A stretch of 64,000 nt of DNA from Hirundichthys speculiger (GCA_018398805.1 JAGFBZ010000373.1:1364001-1428000); one strand, 5' to 3'; shown: positions 12,703-25,097, numbered from the stretch's first letter. Numbers and translations are program-made. The notes: generated from the sequence alone by a model not told the origin.

Positions 12703-13128
12703 TTATCTCAGAAACAAGGGCATAATGATAATGTCATAGACCATTTTGTGCTTACTCTTGCAGTCCATGGTGGAGACAGTGAGCTGTAGCTCCTCTCTCT
12801 GAGCATCCATGAAACTGCTGACACAAACATACACCGCTGACTGACTGTTGCTGCTGGCTTTATGTTTCTGTGCAATAAGAGAGGGAGAGTGGGAGCCAGT
12901 ATGGCCAGAGAAGCAGCCCGCCATAAGAATGTCTCCTGGTAATAATGAGGATGCTGCATTTGAGTCCAGGCTGCATAACTTATCCTGTTGACACAAGGAA
13001 TTTGGATGAATAAAGAGACAGGAAGTTTCTGCCAAAAATGTCAAGGTCCAGATTTGCAGCAGCACTTTGAAAATATGAAGATGTAAACTAAGATCAGAGG
13101 TACAAATTGGGAGTAAAACCAAGAGCAC
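12703..13128 (-). other. Unassigned 141-codon open frame
   Basis: This open frame starts with a hydrophobic stretch. It contains a short GDILMAGCFSGH segment that faintly resembles the start of class C GPCR ectodomains (OlfC/V2R type). No further receptor motifs follow and no splice-consistent partner exons were found. Its 3' end overlaps the end of duplication unit B. Treat it as an unproven or degenerate exon. Confidence 0.15.
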
Positions 13129-14465
13129 TGGAAAAAGCAGGGAGCAAAATTGTGATTAACTCAAAAATGATTAATTACATGGCAGTGTTGAAATTTGTTT
13201 ATGGAATTTGGGGCCAACGTCACATTTAATTATGTTGTGGTGATGTGTTTTGCTCACGGTTTGGACGGCAGCTTGACTTTTATTGATTAGAAACATAATG
13301 ATTAAACTGCTCCCTCCTCCCTAACAGGATAATTCTTTATGGCTCAAAGTGAAGTGCAGTCATATGAGTGGAAGTGATGTGAGATATTTGTATTTGGGCA
13401 AACTAATCTCAGTGAACTTAAGTGAACTACGTCTTACAATCTATCTGAGAAAATCTATCACCGAGGTGAAATCATAAATACCAGAGAAGACTGATGGGCT
13501 TAAAAATATTTCCTCAGCTAAATTAAAGTCTACAGAGAGGAGACAGCTCTTGTCAGCAACCTCTTCTTTCTTTATAGCTTCTACATGGATGATACATTGG
13601 TGGTCCCTAAGTAGAATGTTGGAGTAGGGCAGAGCTTGGACCACTAGTCCTGTCCCCACAGAGGGGATCATAGCAGAAGTTTGGACCCTCCAACAGCTCA
13701 GCTGAATCATGCATTGCTCAGAACACTTTGGGCCTCATCAAAACTGGAAGCAGAGACGATCAGGAGCAAGAGGAGCAGATTTAGTAAAAAACAAGAATAG
13801 GGTGAGGTTACATGTTGGTGAGACAGCGCTGTCATAACAGATATTAGCCAGTGTTTCACCTCCCATTATATTCGTGGGGCGCCCTGCTTCCCCACTTTTT
13901 GACACCTTGTTTTTAAAATGCATGTTTATTTATACAGGCTGCATAAAATGAGAATATAATGTTTATAGCGATTTTGTTGGGCTACAATTCCACTCGGAGC
14001 GCTGCAGGACTGCCCACCTCTTCTCTGCTTGTGTCTCACACATTCATCCTCTCCCACCTCCAGCAACGCCAGGCTACCACAAAGCTACTGGTGGGAACAC
14101 TTGTCCACAAAACTAAACACAACAAGGCAATTATTTGATGATGATTCAGCTTTCACAGTGTCACATGAGCAGCAGAAAAATATTATTTGTAGATACATGT
14201 AAGCGTCTCAACCCATCCAACCGCTGTAAACAAAGGGGTTAGCACTGTGTATAATATCTATGAGACCTTCTAAAATAATTTGATAATAAAATGTTCTTTA
14301 AAATCTATTAAAACACACACACACCAAACAACCCACACCATTTGTCCCAACAGGTGACCTTTACAGTCCCAAAGCTAAAAGAGAGGAGGTGGTGATTGAA
14401 TCTGTCTACAGCAGTAGGATTTACACCTAACTGAAGAGCCTATCAGTGTGCATGCAACAATGCAT
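13129..14465. other. Intergenic, nothing recognised
   Basis: This is non-coding sequence with no recognised element. The open frames at 13441-13710 and 13738-13923 on the minus strand have no known domain. Confidence 0.4.
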
Positions 14466-14467
14466 GG

Positions 14468-14489
14468 ACACACACACACACACACACAC
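14468..14489. repeat. (CA)n microsatellite
   Basis: An uninterrupted ca/ac dinucleotide run. Confidence 0.95.
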
Positions 14490-14712
14490 TAGACCTTTAA
14501 TTGGTTGTCAGCTGGGCACCAGGACTATAAAACATCAGGCACCCCAAGTTAAAGCAGTGTGTTATGGGGAATGGGGATGCTTACACACCTTTGGTGCATG
14601 TTTAAAGTGTATTACTGTGCGTTTGTACAAGTGTATATCCAAAAGTTTGTGTCTTTATCTTTGCTTTTGAATGCTCAGCTGGCCTGCTCTTCCATGTGGT
14701 GACCTGAGCATA

Positions 14713-14724
14713 TAGCAAAAAGTC
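14713..14724. repeat. Target-site duplication, left copy (Rex3-like LINE)
   Basis: tagcaaaaagtc is identical to 15265-15276 and flanks the LINE exactly. Confidence 0.85.
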
Positions 14725-15264
14725 CATCCATCCATCCATCCATTAACTCCCGCTTGGTCCGGAATCGGGTCGCGGGGGCAGCAGCTTCAGCTGAGAGGCC
14801 CAGACCTCCCTCCCCTCGGCCGCTTCCACCAGCTCCTCTGGGAGAATCCCGAGGCGTTCCCAGGCCAGCTGAGAGATATAGTCTCTCCAGCGGGTCCTGG
14901 GTCTTCCCCGTGGTCTTCTCCCAGTTGGACATGCCCGAAACACCTCCCCAGGGAGGCGCCCGGGGGGCATCCTAACCAGATGCCCGAACCACCTCAACTG
15001 GCTCCTCTCGATGTGAAGGAGCAGCGGCTCTACTCTGAGTCTCTCCCGAATGACTGAATTTCTCACCCTATCTCTAAGGGAGAGTCCAGCCACCCTACGG
15101 AGAAAGCTCATTTCCGCCGCTTGTATCCGCGATCTCATTCTTTCGGTCACTACCCACAGTTCATGACCATAGGTGAGGGTTGGAACAAAGATCGACCGGT
15201 AAACAGAGAGCCTTGCCTTTTGGCTCAGCTCTCTCCTCACCACAACGGACCGGTACAGAGCCGG
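14725..15264 (-). mobile_element. 5'-truncated RTE-clade LINE (Rex3-like)
   Basis: The minus strand encodes an open frame of about 175 codons that forms the C-terminal end of a non-LTR reverse transcriptase. Segments include LTYGHELWVVTERMRSRIQ, MSFLRRVAGLSLRDRVR and RPRGRPRTRWRDYI. It ends in a (GATG)n tail, read on the plus strand as 'ccatccatccatccatcc' at 14725-14742. The element is flanked by a perfect 12-bp target-site duplication, tagcaaaaagtc, at 14713-14724 and 15265-15276. The open frame has no internal stop and is GC-rich against its AT-rich surroundings, so the insertion is relatively young. It is 5'-truncated and therefore immobile. The Rex3/RTE assignment rests on the protein pattern and tail. 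Confidence 0.88.
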
Positions 15265-15276
15265 TAGCAAAAAGTC
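15265..15276. repeat. Target-site duplication, right copy (Rex3-like LINE)
   Basis: tagcaaaaagtc is identical to 14713-14724. Confidence 0.85.
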
Positions 15277-16515
15277 GATGGACCTTAATAGAAGAGACTA
15301 GACTTAATAAAATAGTTTTTAGTTAATTTTGATCTCAAAACTGAGCAGAGACTTCCAGACCTGTTTTGTTGCTTTGTCAAATACAAACAAAAGAAAGGGA
15401 TTTTCTATTTTTACCAAGTCCATCAGATTCTTCAAATCACCATGTTCTTGATGGTGTCATTTCAGGCTGTAAATTCCATCTTCTTTTTTAAATGTGCACT
15501 ACACATAATTTACCATTTTTCTCCCTACTTGACGAGATACTCCTCCATATCTCTAACTTCCTGTACAATTTCCTTGTCCCCCTGGCATTTTTGTGGCTGT
15601 ACATCTCTCTTAAAAAAACATGACAGCAAATTATCTGATCATCTGGCTAGACCATGAGAGCGAATGGTACATTTAATTTGTGACTTGCATTTTAACAAGT
15701 CAACAATGCGGGAACAAGAGTAAAGAGTGCAAACATTTTGGACCAGTTTCAGCATTTGATAACATAGCATACATCTACTGAATAGTTACATTCATAAGTT
15801 AATATAGACTACTATGCATATTTAGAACTTAAAACATAGACCACACAACCCTGCATTCAGTAAGGGAATGTCTGTGTTGTTTATTTACTATGGGTTTCTG
15901 TGCAGTGACACTACTCATCTGCATAGAGACTTAAGTGTGTTAAGTTGGCAGAAATTGATATGAATACAGTAGTAGCGCAAGAAAGTGCTAGCTTGAACTC
16001 AATTTTGTTAGTTAATAAAAGCCTTGGAGAAAGCTTAGATTATGTTTCCACCTCTTCTCAGCAATTATCTCTCTTTAACTCATTCCCTCCTTTGCTCCCT
16101 GTGAGCCTTTCCCTGCCTGAGGGTGGGAGGGCACCAGCTGCATTTGTGGCAGATGGTGTTCCATGGGAGTTACATTCTTATCACTGGCCTAATGGACAGG
16201 GAAGCCAGAATGCCACAAGGGTTTATGCCACAGCCAAGAAATTAGGAAGTACTTGCAATTCATTCCACAAGGCTTCAAATTTCATTTTTGCAAAGGCTGA
16301 TTTCTGAGCAAGGTTATGGCACTCCATTTGTCCTATCCTGTCCTCACCAGCTCTGCTTCCAAGTATCCTTTACCAAGCTTAAACCCTTAAGTGTTGGAAA
16401 ATTCAGTGTGCCCTGATGGGATGTGGCATAAAGTACACATGCCAGCTCTAATCCAGGTGTGTTACATCAGAACCTGACTCCAGTTCATTCATTGTCCTAT
16501 AACCACTTCAAACCA
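15277..16515. other. Intergenic, nothing recognised
   Basis: This is AT-rich sequence. A 120-codon plus-strand open frame at 15945-16307 has no recognisable domain and no splice context, so I do not call it a gene. Confidence 0.4.
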
Positions 16516-16670
<155 letters not shown>

Positions 16671-16676
16671 ATGTAT

Positions 16677-17772
16677 TAGGGCTGGGCAATATAATGCGTT
16701 ATTATCGCATTAACGCATTCATTTATTAACACTGACATTTCGTGCATGTCGCTCACATGCTTTTGTTTTGAAAAGTCTGTTACTGGCTGCTACGGAACGG
16801 TTTCGGTACGGATTCGGTACAGTTTCAGACCACCTGCTACCCGCTACCCGCTGGAAGACAATTTGCAGGTAAACTTAAGAAAAAGCTAAAACAGTCTTGG
16901 AGAACGGTAAAAATCTGTGAACTTTACAGTTCGGTAGCAACTCAGGTAGCAATATTTACAATCCTGTCTAAAAAAAAAAAAAAAATTCTGGACTGCAAAA
17001 AAACTTTTGCAGCATTCCTCCAGGTTACATCAGATCTGCTCCATGTGTTCACTGTCCTGTTATTCTCTTACTGGTTACTTCAGTGGAGCTCCATCTAGTG
17101 GCACAGATGTGTAATGACAACAGAAAGTCCAGTCCTCAATTATAAAATAAATTTAGTTCTGTGGCCCATTTTTTAATTTTATATTTTTGATCTAAGTCTA
17201 AAATTGAAATACAAAAAAAAACAGGCATTTTTTTTCGATTTTTTTTTTTTGTGTTAGATTAAAAAACGAAAAACGTAATAAAATGTCACTTTCTCATTTT
17301 TTTTTTATTTTTGATTGACAGTTGAAAATGGAAAGAATGAATGATACACGGATTGGTAAATTTACTGAACTTTAACATGGACATTTTCATTTTAAAGTTC
17401 TCCCAGATGGAGGATTTGACAGAAACATGGTTATTTGTAACAACTCCCAAGTTGAACTCCCCGTTAAAAGTTTCTGCTGTTACCTCAGAAATTACCTATT
17501 TTAATGTTCTGATTGTGCTGAGCCACAGTCATTTTTGTTGGATTTTGTTTGTAGACTTTTTTTTTATTTTTTATAAAAACAGGATGACATTAATGCCCTG
17601 GCAGTGGCAAAAAGCTTTATTTTATTTGACATTTTTTAAGATGAGATTTACACTAAATATGTGTTACTGACAAGTGCTGATGTTAAAAGTGTTTGAACAA
17701 CAAATGTTATGACACTTTGGTTCATATGGCAGCAGAACATTTCAATAAAAGTGCATTTTACACTACTTTACC
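16677..17772. mobile_element. hAT element of the TAGGGCTGGGCAA family, 3'-truncated copy
   Basis: The left terminus 'tagggctgggcaat' and nearly all of the interior match the complete copy at 35493-36621. Shared stretches include 'gcgttattatcgcattaacgc', 'cttttgcagcattcctcca', 'ctccatctagtggcacag', 'ttctcccagatggaggattt' and 'caataaaagtgcattttacactactt'. Homology stops at about 17772, so the right terminal repeat is missing. Both copies encode on the plus strand a decayed segment (LPDGGFDRN...VIC..., about 17390-17480) that may derive from a BED-type zinc finger of a hAT transposase. It has no coding capacity now. Confidence 0.75.
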
Positions 17773-17842
17773 ACCTCATGCTCATGTTTAAAAAAGAATT
17801 ACATGTGGTATGTTACAAAGGACGCATTTTAACATCTTAACC

Positions 17843-17843
<1 letters not shown>

Positions 17844-17883
<40 letters not shown>

Positions 17884-17889
17884 GTGTGT
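17844..17889. repeat. (GT)n microsatellite
   Basis: A GT run with two gc interruptions. Confidence 0.95.
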
Positions 17890-18050
17890 CTGCAAGACAA
17901 CAGTCATTCATGTCAATGTTGATGCTAAACTAAGTTTCAGCCTGGCCAAAAGTTAAATTCAGTTGGGATTTGGGCATTAGCTGAATAGCTGGATTTAAAT
18001 TTGTACGTATGATGTGATTAAAGGTACAATTTGTAAAACAGTTAAAAAAA

Positions 18051-18627
18051 AATACTCTATTCTCTGGACTATAAGTGGCACCAGAGTGTTAGTGGCATCT
18101 GTCAAAAAGTACGTTGTGAAGAGAAAAAATATATATTCAAGTCACATCGGGCAGTAAGAGCAGGTGATAACTGCCCTGTTGATGAGCCCCTTCCAGCAGC
18201 AGCTGTTCAAGGACCCATCTGTGGACTTGTTCCTCCAGCTCTGGCCATCTTTCAGCCTGCGGTTAGCCTTCTTTGATTTTTTCATAGCTGTCAGAGGTAC
18301 CTCTGCTTTTCACCAGTCCCTGACAAGTTTCTCACTCACTCCAAACTTTCTGCTGTTCGATTACTGTTTTGGGCTGCTTTTTTAATAATCTTCAGTTTTA
18401 ATTCCACAGTACAACTTTTTCTTTTTGGTGGCGTATTTCTGTTCTCTCAGTCTTTATGGTTTACTCTTGTGATTTTTTTTTTTTGGTATCAGTGTTCAGT
18501 TGTCACTAATGTAGACGTTGACCTGTTGTTATAATAAATATTTTTGATATGTAAGTCACTTCAAAATATAAGTCACAGGACCAAAACTACTAAAAAAAAG
18601 CACGACTTACAGTCCAGATATGGTAGT
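18051..18627 (-). mobile_element. Pogo-like DNA transposon remnant with a helix-turn-helix fragment
   Basis: The ends form a decayed inverted repeat: 'tactctattctctggactataagtggcac' at the left and 'gcacgacttacagtccagatatggta' at the right. Both are variants of the widespread TACCGTATTTTCCGGACTATAAGTCGCA terminus. Between them the minus strand (about 18365-18170) encodes RKFGVSEKLVRDW followed by KAEVPLTAMKKSKKANR. This resembles the N-terminal Psq/CENP-B helix-turn-helix of pogo-type (Tc1/mariner superfamily) transposases. The rest of the transposase is absent and a stop follows RDW. A pogo assignment fits, but the terminal family name is uncertain. Confidence 0.6.
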
Positions 18628-21247
18628 TTAATGCATTTAATATTTGACTGTGTATATCAACAGAATATCAACAAATAACACCTAACACATTCTGTAAAAC
18701 AGATGTTTGTATTCTATTCCTGAGATACAGCATCTAGTTAATATGCTAACCAGCTCATACTCTTTTTTATTCTAATTTTTTTAGGCCAATGTAGTTCACT
18801 TGTGCATTGAGAGTATACTCAGTATACCTAAAGATGACATATCTTTAAAAACAGTCTACTCTCAGTGCAGCTAATGAAAAAGAAATAGTGCTGCTTAGAA
18901 ATCGTAGTTTCTTTTATTCACTCTAATCCTGCTAAACGATGAGTAATCAGGGAATGAAAAAGGAGATGGAACTATTGGAAAAGAAACACTGGAAAGCAGG
19001 TGGGCTAATCTGCTCAGAGTTTTCTTTTTCATGGCACAGACCACCAGTCTTTTGTTGCACCTTTAGCCTATCTTGCAAACCACTTAAGACACAGTCCTCC
19101 CCCAGCCATTGACATCAAGCAACACTGGGATCCACTTGACTGGTTCTCACAAAAAGCCAAGGAGAGAAGTTTATTCAGTCATCATGAAGATGGATTTTTT
19201 GATCATTCCTAAGTTCAGCAGTGTTGTCCACACTGATGGGAGTGCCTTTGAATCAGTGTTACAATCTGTGCATATCACAATGAATGTCAGGGCTATATAA
19301 ATGAAACGAATGGCAATTTCTTTCTCTACAAATGACATTTCTAAAAAAGGCATTAAAGTTTTGTAGTCTTTTTACACAGGAACTGGTCGTACAGTATGTC
19401 ATTCTGGGTGTGCTTTGCAGATGAGATGTTTGCCTTACTGGATTTCCCATCATCACTGAGGATAATTCCACCCTCCTAAGGATTTAGGCTCCATTTTCCC
19501 TTTCCATTGTGATCAAATGTCCTTCAGGTCCAAAGTCTATCTTTAGCGCCATTTTTCTCATTTTACATTTTTCCGCAATACCCTTGTGTACCTATTTTAA
19601 TGGCCTATTCTTTCTCATTCACCTCTTTCTCCTATCTCTATCAAGGTTGAACTTTATAGATGCCAGCAGTGTTAAAGAGGGTGGGAGGGAGTTCTAAAGA
19701 CTGTGTCTCATTGTGTCTCGGCTTTATTGTCTAGCAAGAGGGGATGCAGAGTAACGACCTGCCACCAACACACAGGGAGAGCCATTCATTTTTCCCTGGG
19801 CCATATTTCACAAGGCTACAGTGCAAGTGTACATCTGCGTGGATGTGAGAATCGCAATACAATCACAAATCCTTGACTGCTAATGTGTATCTTTAGGCCA
19901 TCATCAAAGTAGACTCTGCTTGTTTTTTGCTGGTTGTATGCTCAACAACAGCTCTGATTTCTACGTCCACATTCATCACCTCCTGCTGTCATTTTTTTTT
20001 CTATTTAACCAGCTCACTCAACATATAGTATCTCTGTACTCTTTGCATGTTTTATCACCAGCCAGAATATTAGAGAAACAGGTCTAGAAGCCCCCACCCA
20101 TCCACTTTCTACTGCTTCTTTTATGTAGGTGTTAAAAGTAGGGCAAAAGTACATGCCAATCTCACCCCAGAGGATACCTCTTCATTTAAGTTGCAGGATG
20201 TTCCTTTACAGTCTAACTGCCGCAGGTTCACAGCTCTGCCAGGAATCTTCCAGAGCACGATACTAATAGTTCATTTGTTCTAGGAGAGAGGCAGAATATA
20301 GTTATATAGAACAAACAAACATTTCCTCACAGTATTACAGCATTTAGAGTTCCTCCCTTATTAATGGAATGGTTTGGCTGAGTGTACACATCATCGAGAA
20401 TTTCTCAGGCACATAGTAGGTTTCATATGTGTTACTCTAAAGGGAGTGATTATCATTGATTGGGGTATGGAATACAAATGAAACAAGGAGCTTTTGAGTG
20501 TATGAAGGGATCATATTAGTGTTTTTTTTTTTAGTTTTACAAATCAAAGAGAACAGAGAGCACGATGTATGTGGAATATAAACACCATATTAATACGAAG
20601 TGTTTAAAAAATATTCCAGTATGTTGAAAGTGCCCCCCATTTATGCAGTGCTGACATACACCAATGGAACTAGACATGTTTCCTTCTCTTAAACTGCTGC
20701 TGTATAAAATAAATAGATAATAAATTATTTCAACAATAAATGTACTGGTGAATTGCAGCTGCTAATCATAACCCCCTCAAACATCTCTTGATCTGTGCAC
20801 AAGAAAAGAAAAGTAAGGTTAGACTGAAGGATGATGGCACAGTCCTGAAGATTTGTTTCTTTGTTAATGATATGTGTGACTAATGATGTTGCACATTGCT
20901 GCACTTTTTCTTAAATCATTGGCTCATTATCCATGGGAAACAATCAACTCTTTCATTTGTAGCAGAAAAAAGAGGCACAAGAACTTACTGCTATCTATTA
21001 GCTGCTAAAATATACGCAATGAAGGACAAACCCACGTCTGATGGAAAAGAGGCATCAAGAGAATAAAGCAAAGACATAAAAAAATGTAAGTCAAAGGCTC
21101 CTAGAGGCACCCCAAAGGATAGTGATTTAATTATGAAAAGGTAATTCAGTTCAATCAAGGGTTTAATTGTTCATGTTTAAATGCTTATTTGATGCCTCAT
21201 TAGAGTTAATCTGATTCTTTGTTTGTCTCCCTTTCTTCTGCTATAAA
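18628..21247. other. Intergenic, nothing recognised
   Basis: AT-rich non-coding sequence with poly-T tracts and open frames shorter than 75 codons, none with a known domain. Confidence 0.45.
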
Positions 21248-21281
21248 GTGTGTGTGTGTGTGTGTGTGATGGATGGATGGC
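21248..21281. repeat. (GT)n followed by (GATG)n microsatellite
   Basis: gtgtgtgt...gatggatggatgg. Confidence 0.9.
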
Positions 21282-22593
21282 TGTGTGAAATCAACAAACT
21301 GATGCCATCATTGGCATTTGGTGTTATAAACTGGTAATGAAAACATGACCAGTGAAAGCAGGTGTAATAGCCATGCATAGTTTTGATGTATTACTTTAAA
21401 TTGTTTTAATATTTGTATATAATCTTTTTGAGATTCTGGAAATTAATAGACAGCAACACTAGCAGAAAGGGCAAGTAAAAGGTGAGAATGTGATGCAGCT
21501 TTTTTCGAACGTGTGAAAGCATAGTTTTGAAATGTATATGAGCCATTTACATGTGTGGTTGCTCTTTGCAGTATTTAACTTCACAGACAAACCCTCTGCA
21601 CAAAGACAGCATGGTAACCACAGACACCGCTGTTAACTTATCACAACAAATCATTCCAGGTGTCTGTGGGTCTCAGCCAAATGCACAATCACACTGGGCA
21701 TCCCATACAAAAGCAGCACACACAAGCATGCACACACATGCACACACAAAGTCAAAGATATAAATATGTGTTTTTGCATGATAGAGCTTATCTTTAAATG
21801 AGGAAACACAGGCATACAAAATCAGCAGTGGGTTGGCTGCTAAGGTTTACAGTTGGAGCTATAACTGCAGAAGGTCTTTAAGATAAGCCCTTAGCAGATA
21901 ACCACTTACTGCTTGCTGCACACCAGACCCCAGAGAGGGCCATGACAGTACGATCTGTAGAGGTCATAGCTGTCCACTCGTTATAAATCACAAACAGTAA
22001 TTTGAGGAAAACACTGAAACATTCCAGTTATAAATCACTTATAGTTGACATCCTCACACAGCAGACACAGTACTGGGTGTTACCTGAGGGATGATGCAGA
22101 ATCCTCTGAAACTAAAAGTTGCATTTAGTGTAAAATCCACTTGAAATCTTAAATGTAGAAGGAGGGGTCATATTTATTGCTTATTTTAGTTAGTTTTATA
22201 GATACTGTCCAAGTATTCAGCAATGAGAAGTGGTCAGTGGTGACACAGTCAGACAAAGAGCTGGACCTGAATCTTAGTGCCAGGTCTTTGTCTGACAATA
22301 TTCTGCATCACTACACCCAGTTTCACATTAACTGAACAGAGGACCAGTTAAGAAAAGATTCATGCTTTTAGCTATATGAACACTCTTGGAGTAAAATGGC
22401 CAATCTATCTTACAATTTAATATTTGCTGAGACATACTAGTTATAGCTGATATGATTATAGTGAAGGATAAAACAGGCAGTACTTTTTCTCTCTCATATT
22501 AAGAGTCCAGTATCACATAAAGTGGTCCAAGGAACCTCTCTCATTGTACACAAACTGCTGCAGCTTCAGACAGTCTGGCAGCCCACTTCAACA
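21282..22593. other. Intergenic, nothing recognised
   Basis: No coding or transposon signature was found. A Met-led 70-codon frame at 21551 ends in CA-rich low-complexity sequence and is not called. Confidence 0.4.
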
Positions 22594-22601
22594 GTATAGA
22601 C

Positions 22602-23422
22602 CAGGGGTGTCAGACTCATTTTCACTGAGGGCCACATCAGCATCATGGTTGCCGTCGAAGGGCCAGATTGACAGCATGAATGTTACAAAATGCAATGTAA
22701 AACAAAATAAATTAAACAGTTCCTTATTATATTGTTGAATAACTGTTTCTGCATTTATTATATATTAAAGTTTCAAATGTTTAACTCATTATTATATTAA
22801 ACTCAGGGTTTGTGGTTGTGAACCTACTCTCGCACCGGTGATGTTTACAGAGTCAGTTATCCATGGCAACAGACTCTGTAAACATCACTCAGAATATCCA
22901 TTACCTTGGTTTCAGAAGCGGAAGCGATTCTTTGTTTTTCTTGTAGGCTAAATTTAGCATTCTTAGCTCCGTGTTTGTTGTCAAAATGCCGACGTAGATT
23001 ATACTCTTTCACGACTGACACAGCCTCATATCACAAAAGACATACTGTTTTTTCACCTTGAGGTAACAAACTTGTATTCGTTTTCCCATCGTTCATGAAA
23101 ATGCCTTCCTTGTGCATCTAATTTCTCTTTTCTTTGACATATTGGGGTTAGTTTGTAGAGTTTTTTCTGAAGTCCATCAGTTCTGAAAATCGTCTTGATG
23201 TCTTGCTCATGGTGAGATACTGTTATCATTGTGGGTGACGACGAAATGCATTGTGGGAGATGTAGTTTGTTGTCAATATGCGCTTTAAAGCGACGTAAGC
23301 TTATTTTAAGTCTTAAAATATTGGTTTAAAATTGAAGCCAATAAAGCACAAGCTCTCGAGGGCTACATAAAATGATGTGGCGGGCCACATTTGGCCCGCA
23401 GGCCTTGTGTTTGACACATGTT
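22602..23422 (-). mobile_element. hAT deletion derivative with transposase N-terminus remnant
   Basis: The left end 'caggggtgtcagactc' and right end 'gtttgacacatgtt' are inverted repeats of the CAGGGGTGTCAAAC type. They are flanked by 8-bp sites gtatagac (22594-22601) and ttatagac (23423-23430), a 7/8 match as expected for hAT. On the minus strand (about 23140-22980) a start codon and the decayed segment RHFHERWENEYKFVTSR are visible. This is the N-terminal hallmark of GTF2IRD2/ZBED-like hAT transposases. Stops and a frameshift follow, and the catalytic part is deleted. Confidence 0.75.
22838..22888. repeat. 17-bp perfect inverted repeat inside the hAT element
   Basis: ggtgatgtttacagagtc (from 22837/22838) is mirrored by gactctgtaaacatcac, with arms at 22838-22854 and 22872-22888 and a 17-base spacer. 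It may be a subterminal feature of the transposon or a small fold-back. Confidence 0.8.
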
Positions 23423-23430
23423 TTATAGAC

Positions 23431-25087
23431 AACGAGACAGAAATACTCTGAAGGATAACAAGTAGAAAGAAAGAAGGACACAGAAAAGAGGAGAAGGACG
23501 ACGGCTCTTCTGGCTACCATCAAGGTCAAATGATTTCAACCAGAAAAGACTTAAGATTGGATAGCTTCATATTAACATACACATTAAGCTATGAACACAC
23601 TGTATAAGCAATCAAGATATGAAACTCTGACAGTATAATCTGCTTGTACGAGAATTATCAAAGACACACTGATTCAGACATGGAAAAGTAAGACAAAGTA
23701 TATCTAGAGAGAGAAAGAGAAACATCAAGGAAAGACAGGGCCATGAGAAAACAAAGACAAAAAAAACAGCTAGTATTTGTTATCTGGGCACTTTTGCCTT
23801 TGCTTATGAAATGTCAAATCTATGCTAGTGTTAACATAATCATTACTTAAGTATTGACTGACAATACAGTAGCAGACTGTGTCCTGAACTCCAAATATGG
23901 AGCTTACTGAGCAACATTTTTTGTCAGAAGCAGATAAGAGCCGTAATCACAAGATCAATACCGGGCCTTTTGTACTGCATGTTTTTTGCTGTTTAAGCAT
24001 TCTTTTCTTGACACCAACTCAATTTTGGATAAGTCACTGCAAGTGAGTGCCACAGCTGATATGTTTTGGCATAGACTGCATGCATGAGTGTCAGTATGTA
24101 TGCATAAATGTTGACAGAAGATCAATTTCTGCATCAGAAATCAGATTTAGGGCAATGTCATGTAATCAACGCTCTGTTCCAACGCATCAAATGCAAGAAA
24201 GACTCACACACGTATGCAGCCAACTGACATATATTTGAGTCACCAGTCATGTATCTGTAACAGAAATGCAGATACACTCACATATAACACTGAGGTACTG
24301 AAAAGTCTCAAAACATGAAATGTATATCGAAAAACAACTAAATAACTTCTAAAAGTGGCTGCTCAGCCACTCTTATTTTTATTTTATATGACACAAAAAG
24401 CTGAACTCATACAAGTGAGGTCTATAAATACTTCAACATTGCAACTATAAGTCACATGGAACATTTGTCTCTGAAACAAACCCTGATTAACGATGAAACC
24501 TTTCAAGCTTTTTAAGAAAATTAAGTAGTTGTTTCATTCCATTGAGTATCTCATCCTCTCATGGAAAGAAAAACAATGGTGAAGGTCTTGTGGTGAAGTT
24601 TTATCTAACTAGGTTTAGCAGTCTGATAGGTTTTACTTACTAATGTAAGTACTATGACTTACACCATTAAACTTAATATATGCAACAAGATGATTTAGCT
24701 TTTAATGTTGGTGGTATTTGAGGTGAGCCACATTGTTAGATTAATGCAAGGCTGAGGCTTATCCAAATTCAGCAGATGGATATTGCATATGAACAAAATC
24801 CTCCATTACTACTGAGATGGTCCTGCTATCTGACCTTTCTATCCATTAGAAACGCATCATATTGATTCCTCCACTGGAAGTTGGCTTGTCTCCACTCTCT
24901 TATCGCCATGGTGACAACATATCCCCGTGATTTCAGTCACCCAGCTCCCACCCTAGTCCCAGTAAACAGATTAAGAGTAAAATTGATTTGTTGCTTATTC
25001 CCAGTCATTTGAGCATTTTTGTCTTTCATCTCCTCCTCATTAATCTTCCTATAGCCAGTCGACCTTATCAATAAATTTCACTAAAGC
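23431..25087. other. Intergenic, nothing recognised
   Basis: No gene or transposon end was recognised. The less AT-rich stretch at about 24840-25060 looks different in composition from its surroundings and could be a conserved non-coding element, but I cannot test that here. Confidence 0.35.
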
Positions 25088-25097
25088 TATTCATTAA

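Larger units (their letters stand above)
10027..12725. repeat. Unit B of an imperfect tandem duplication
   Basis: This is the second copy of the 7127-9985 unit and directly abuts it. Compared with unit A it lacks the LINE end and the hAT MITE. It carries its own insertions: a dispersed repeat at about 11354-11660, a 14-bp minisatellite at 12191 and another dispersed repeat at about 12400. The shared 'tgctgttaacagctgaat' block at the 3' end (9806 against 12568) marks the end of the unit. Confidence 0.75.

Noticed and set aside
14754..14975. Plus-strand frame rich in Pro and Arg
   Set aside because: Antisense shadow of the Rex3-like LINE coding frame.
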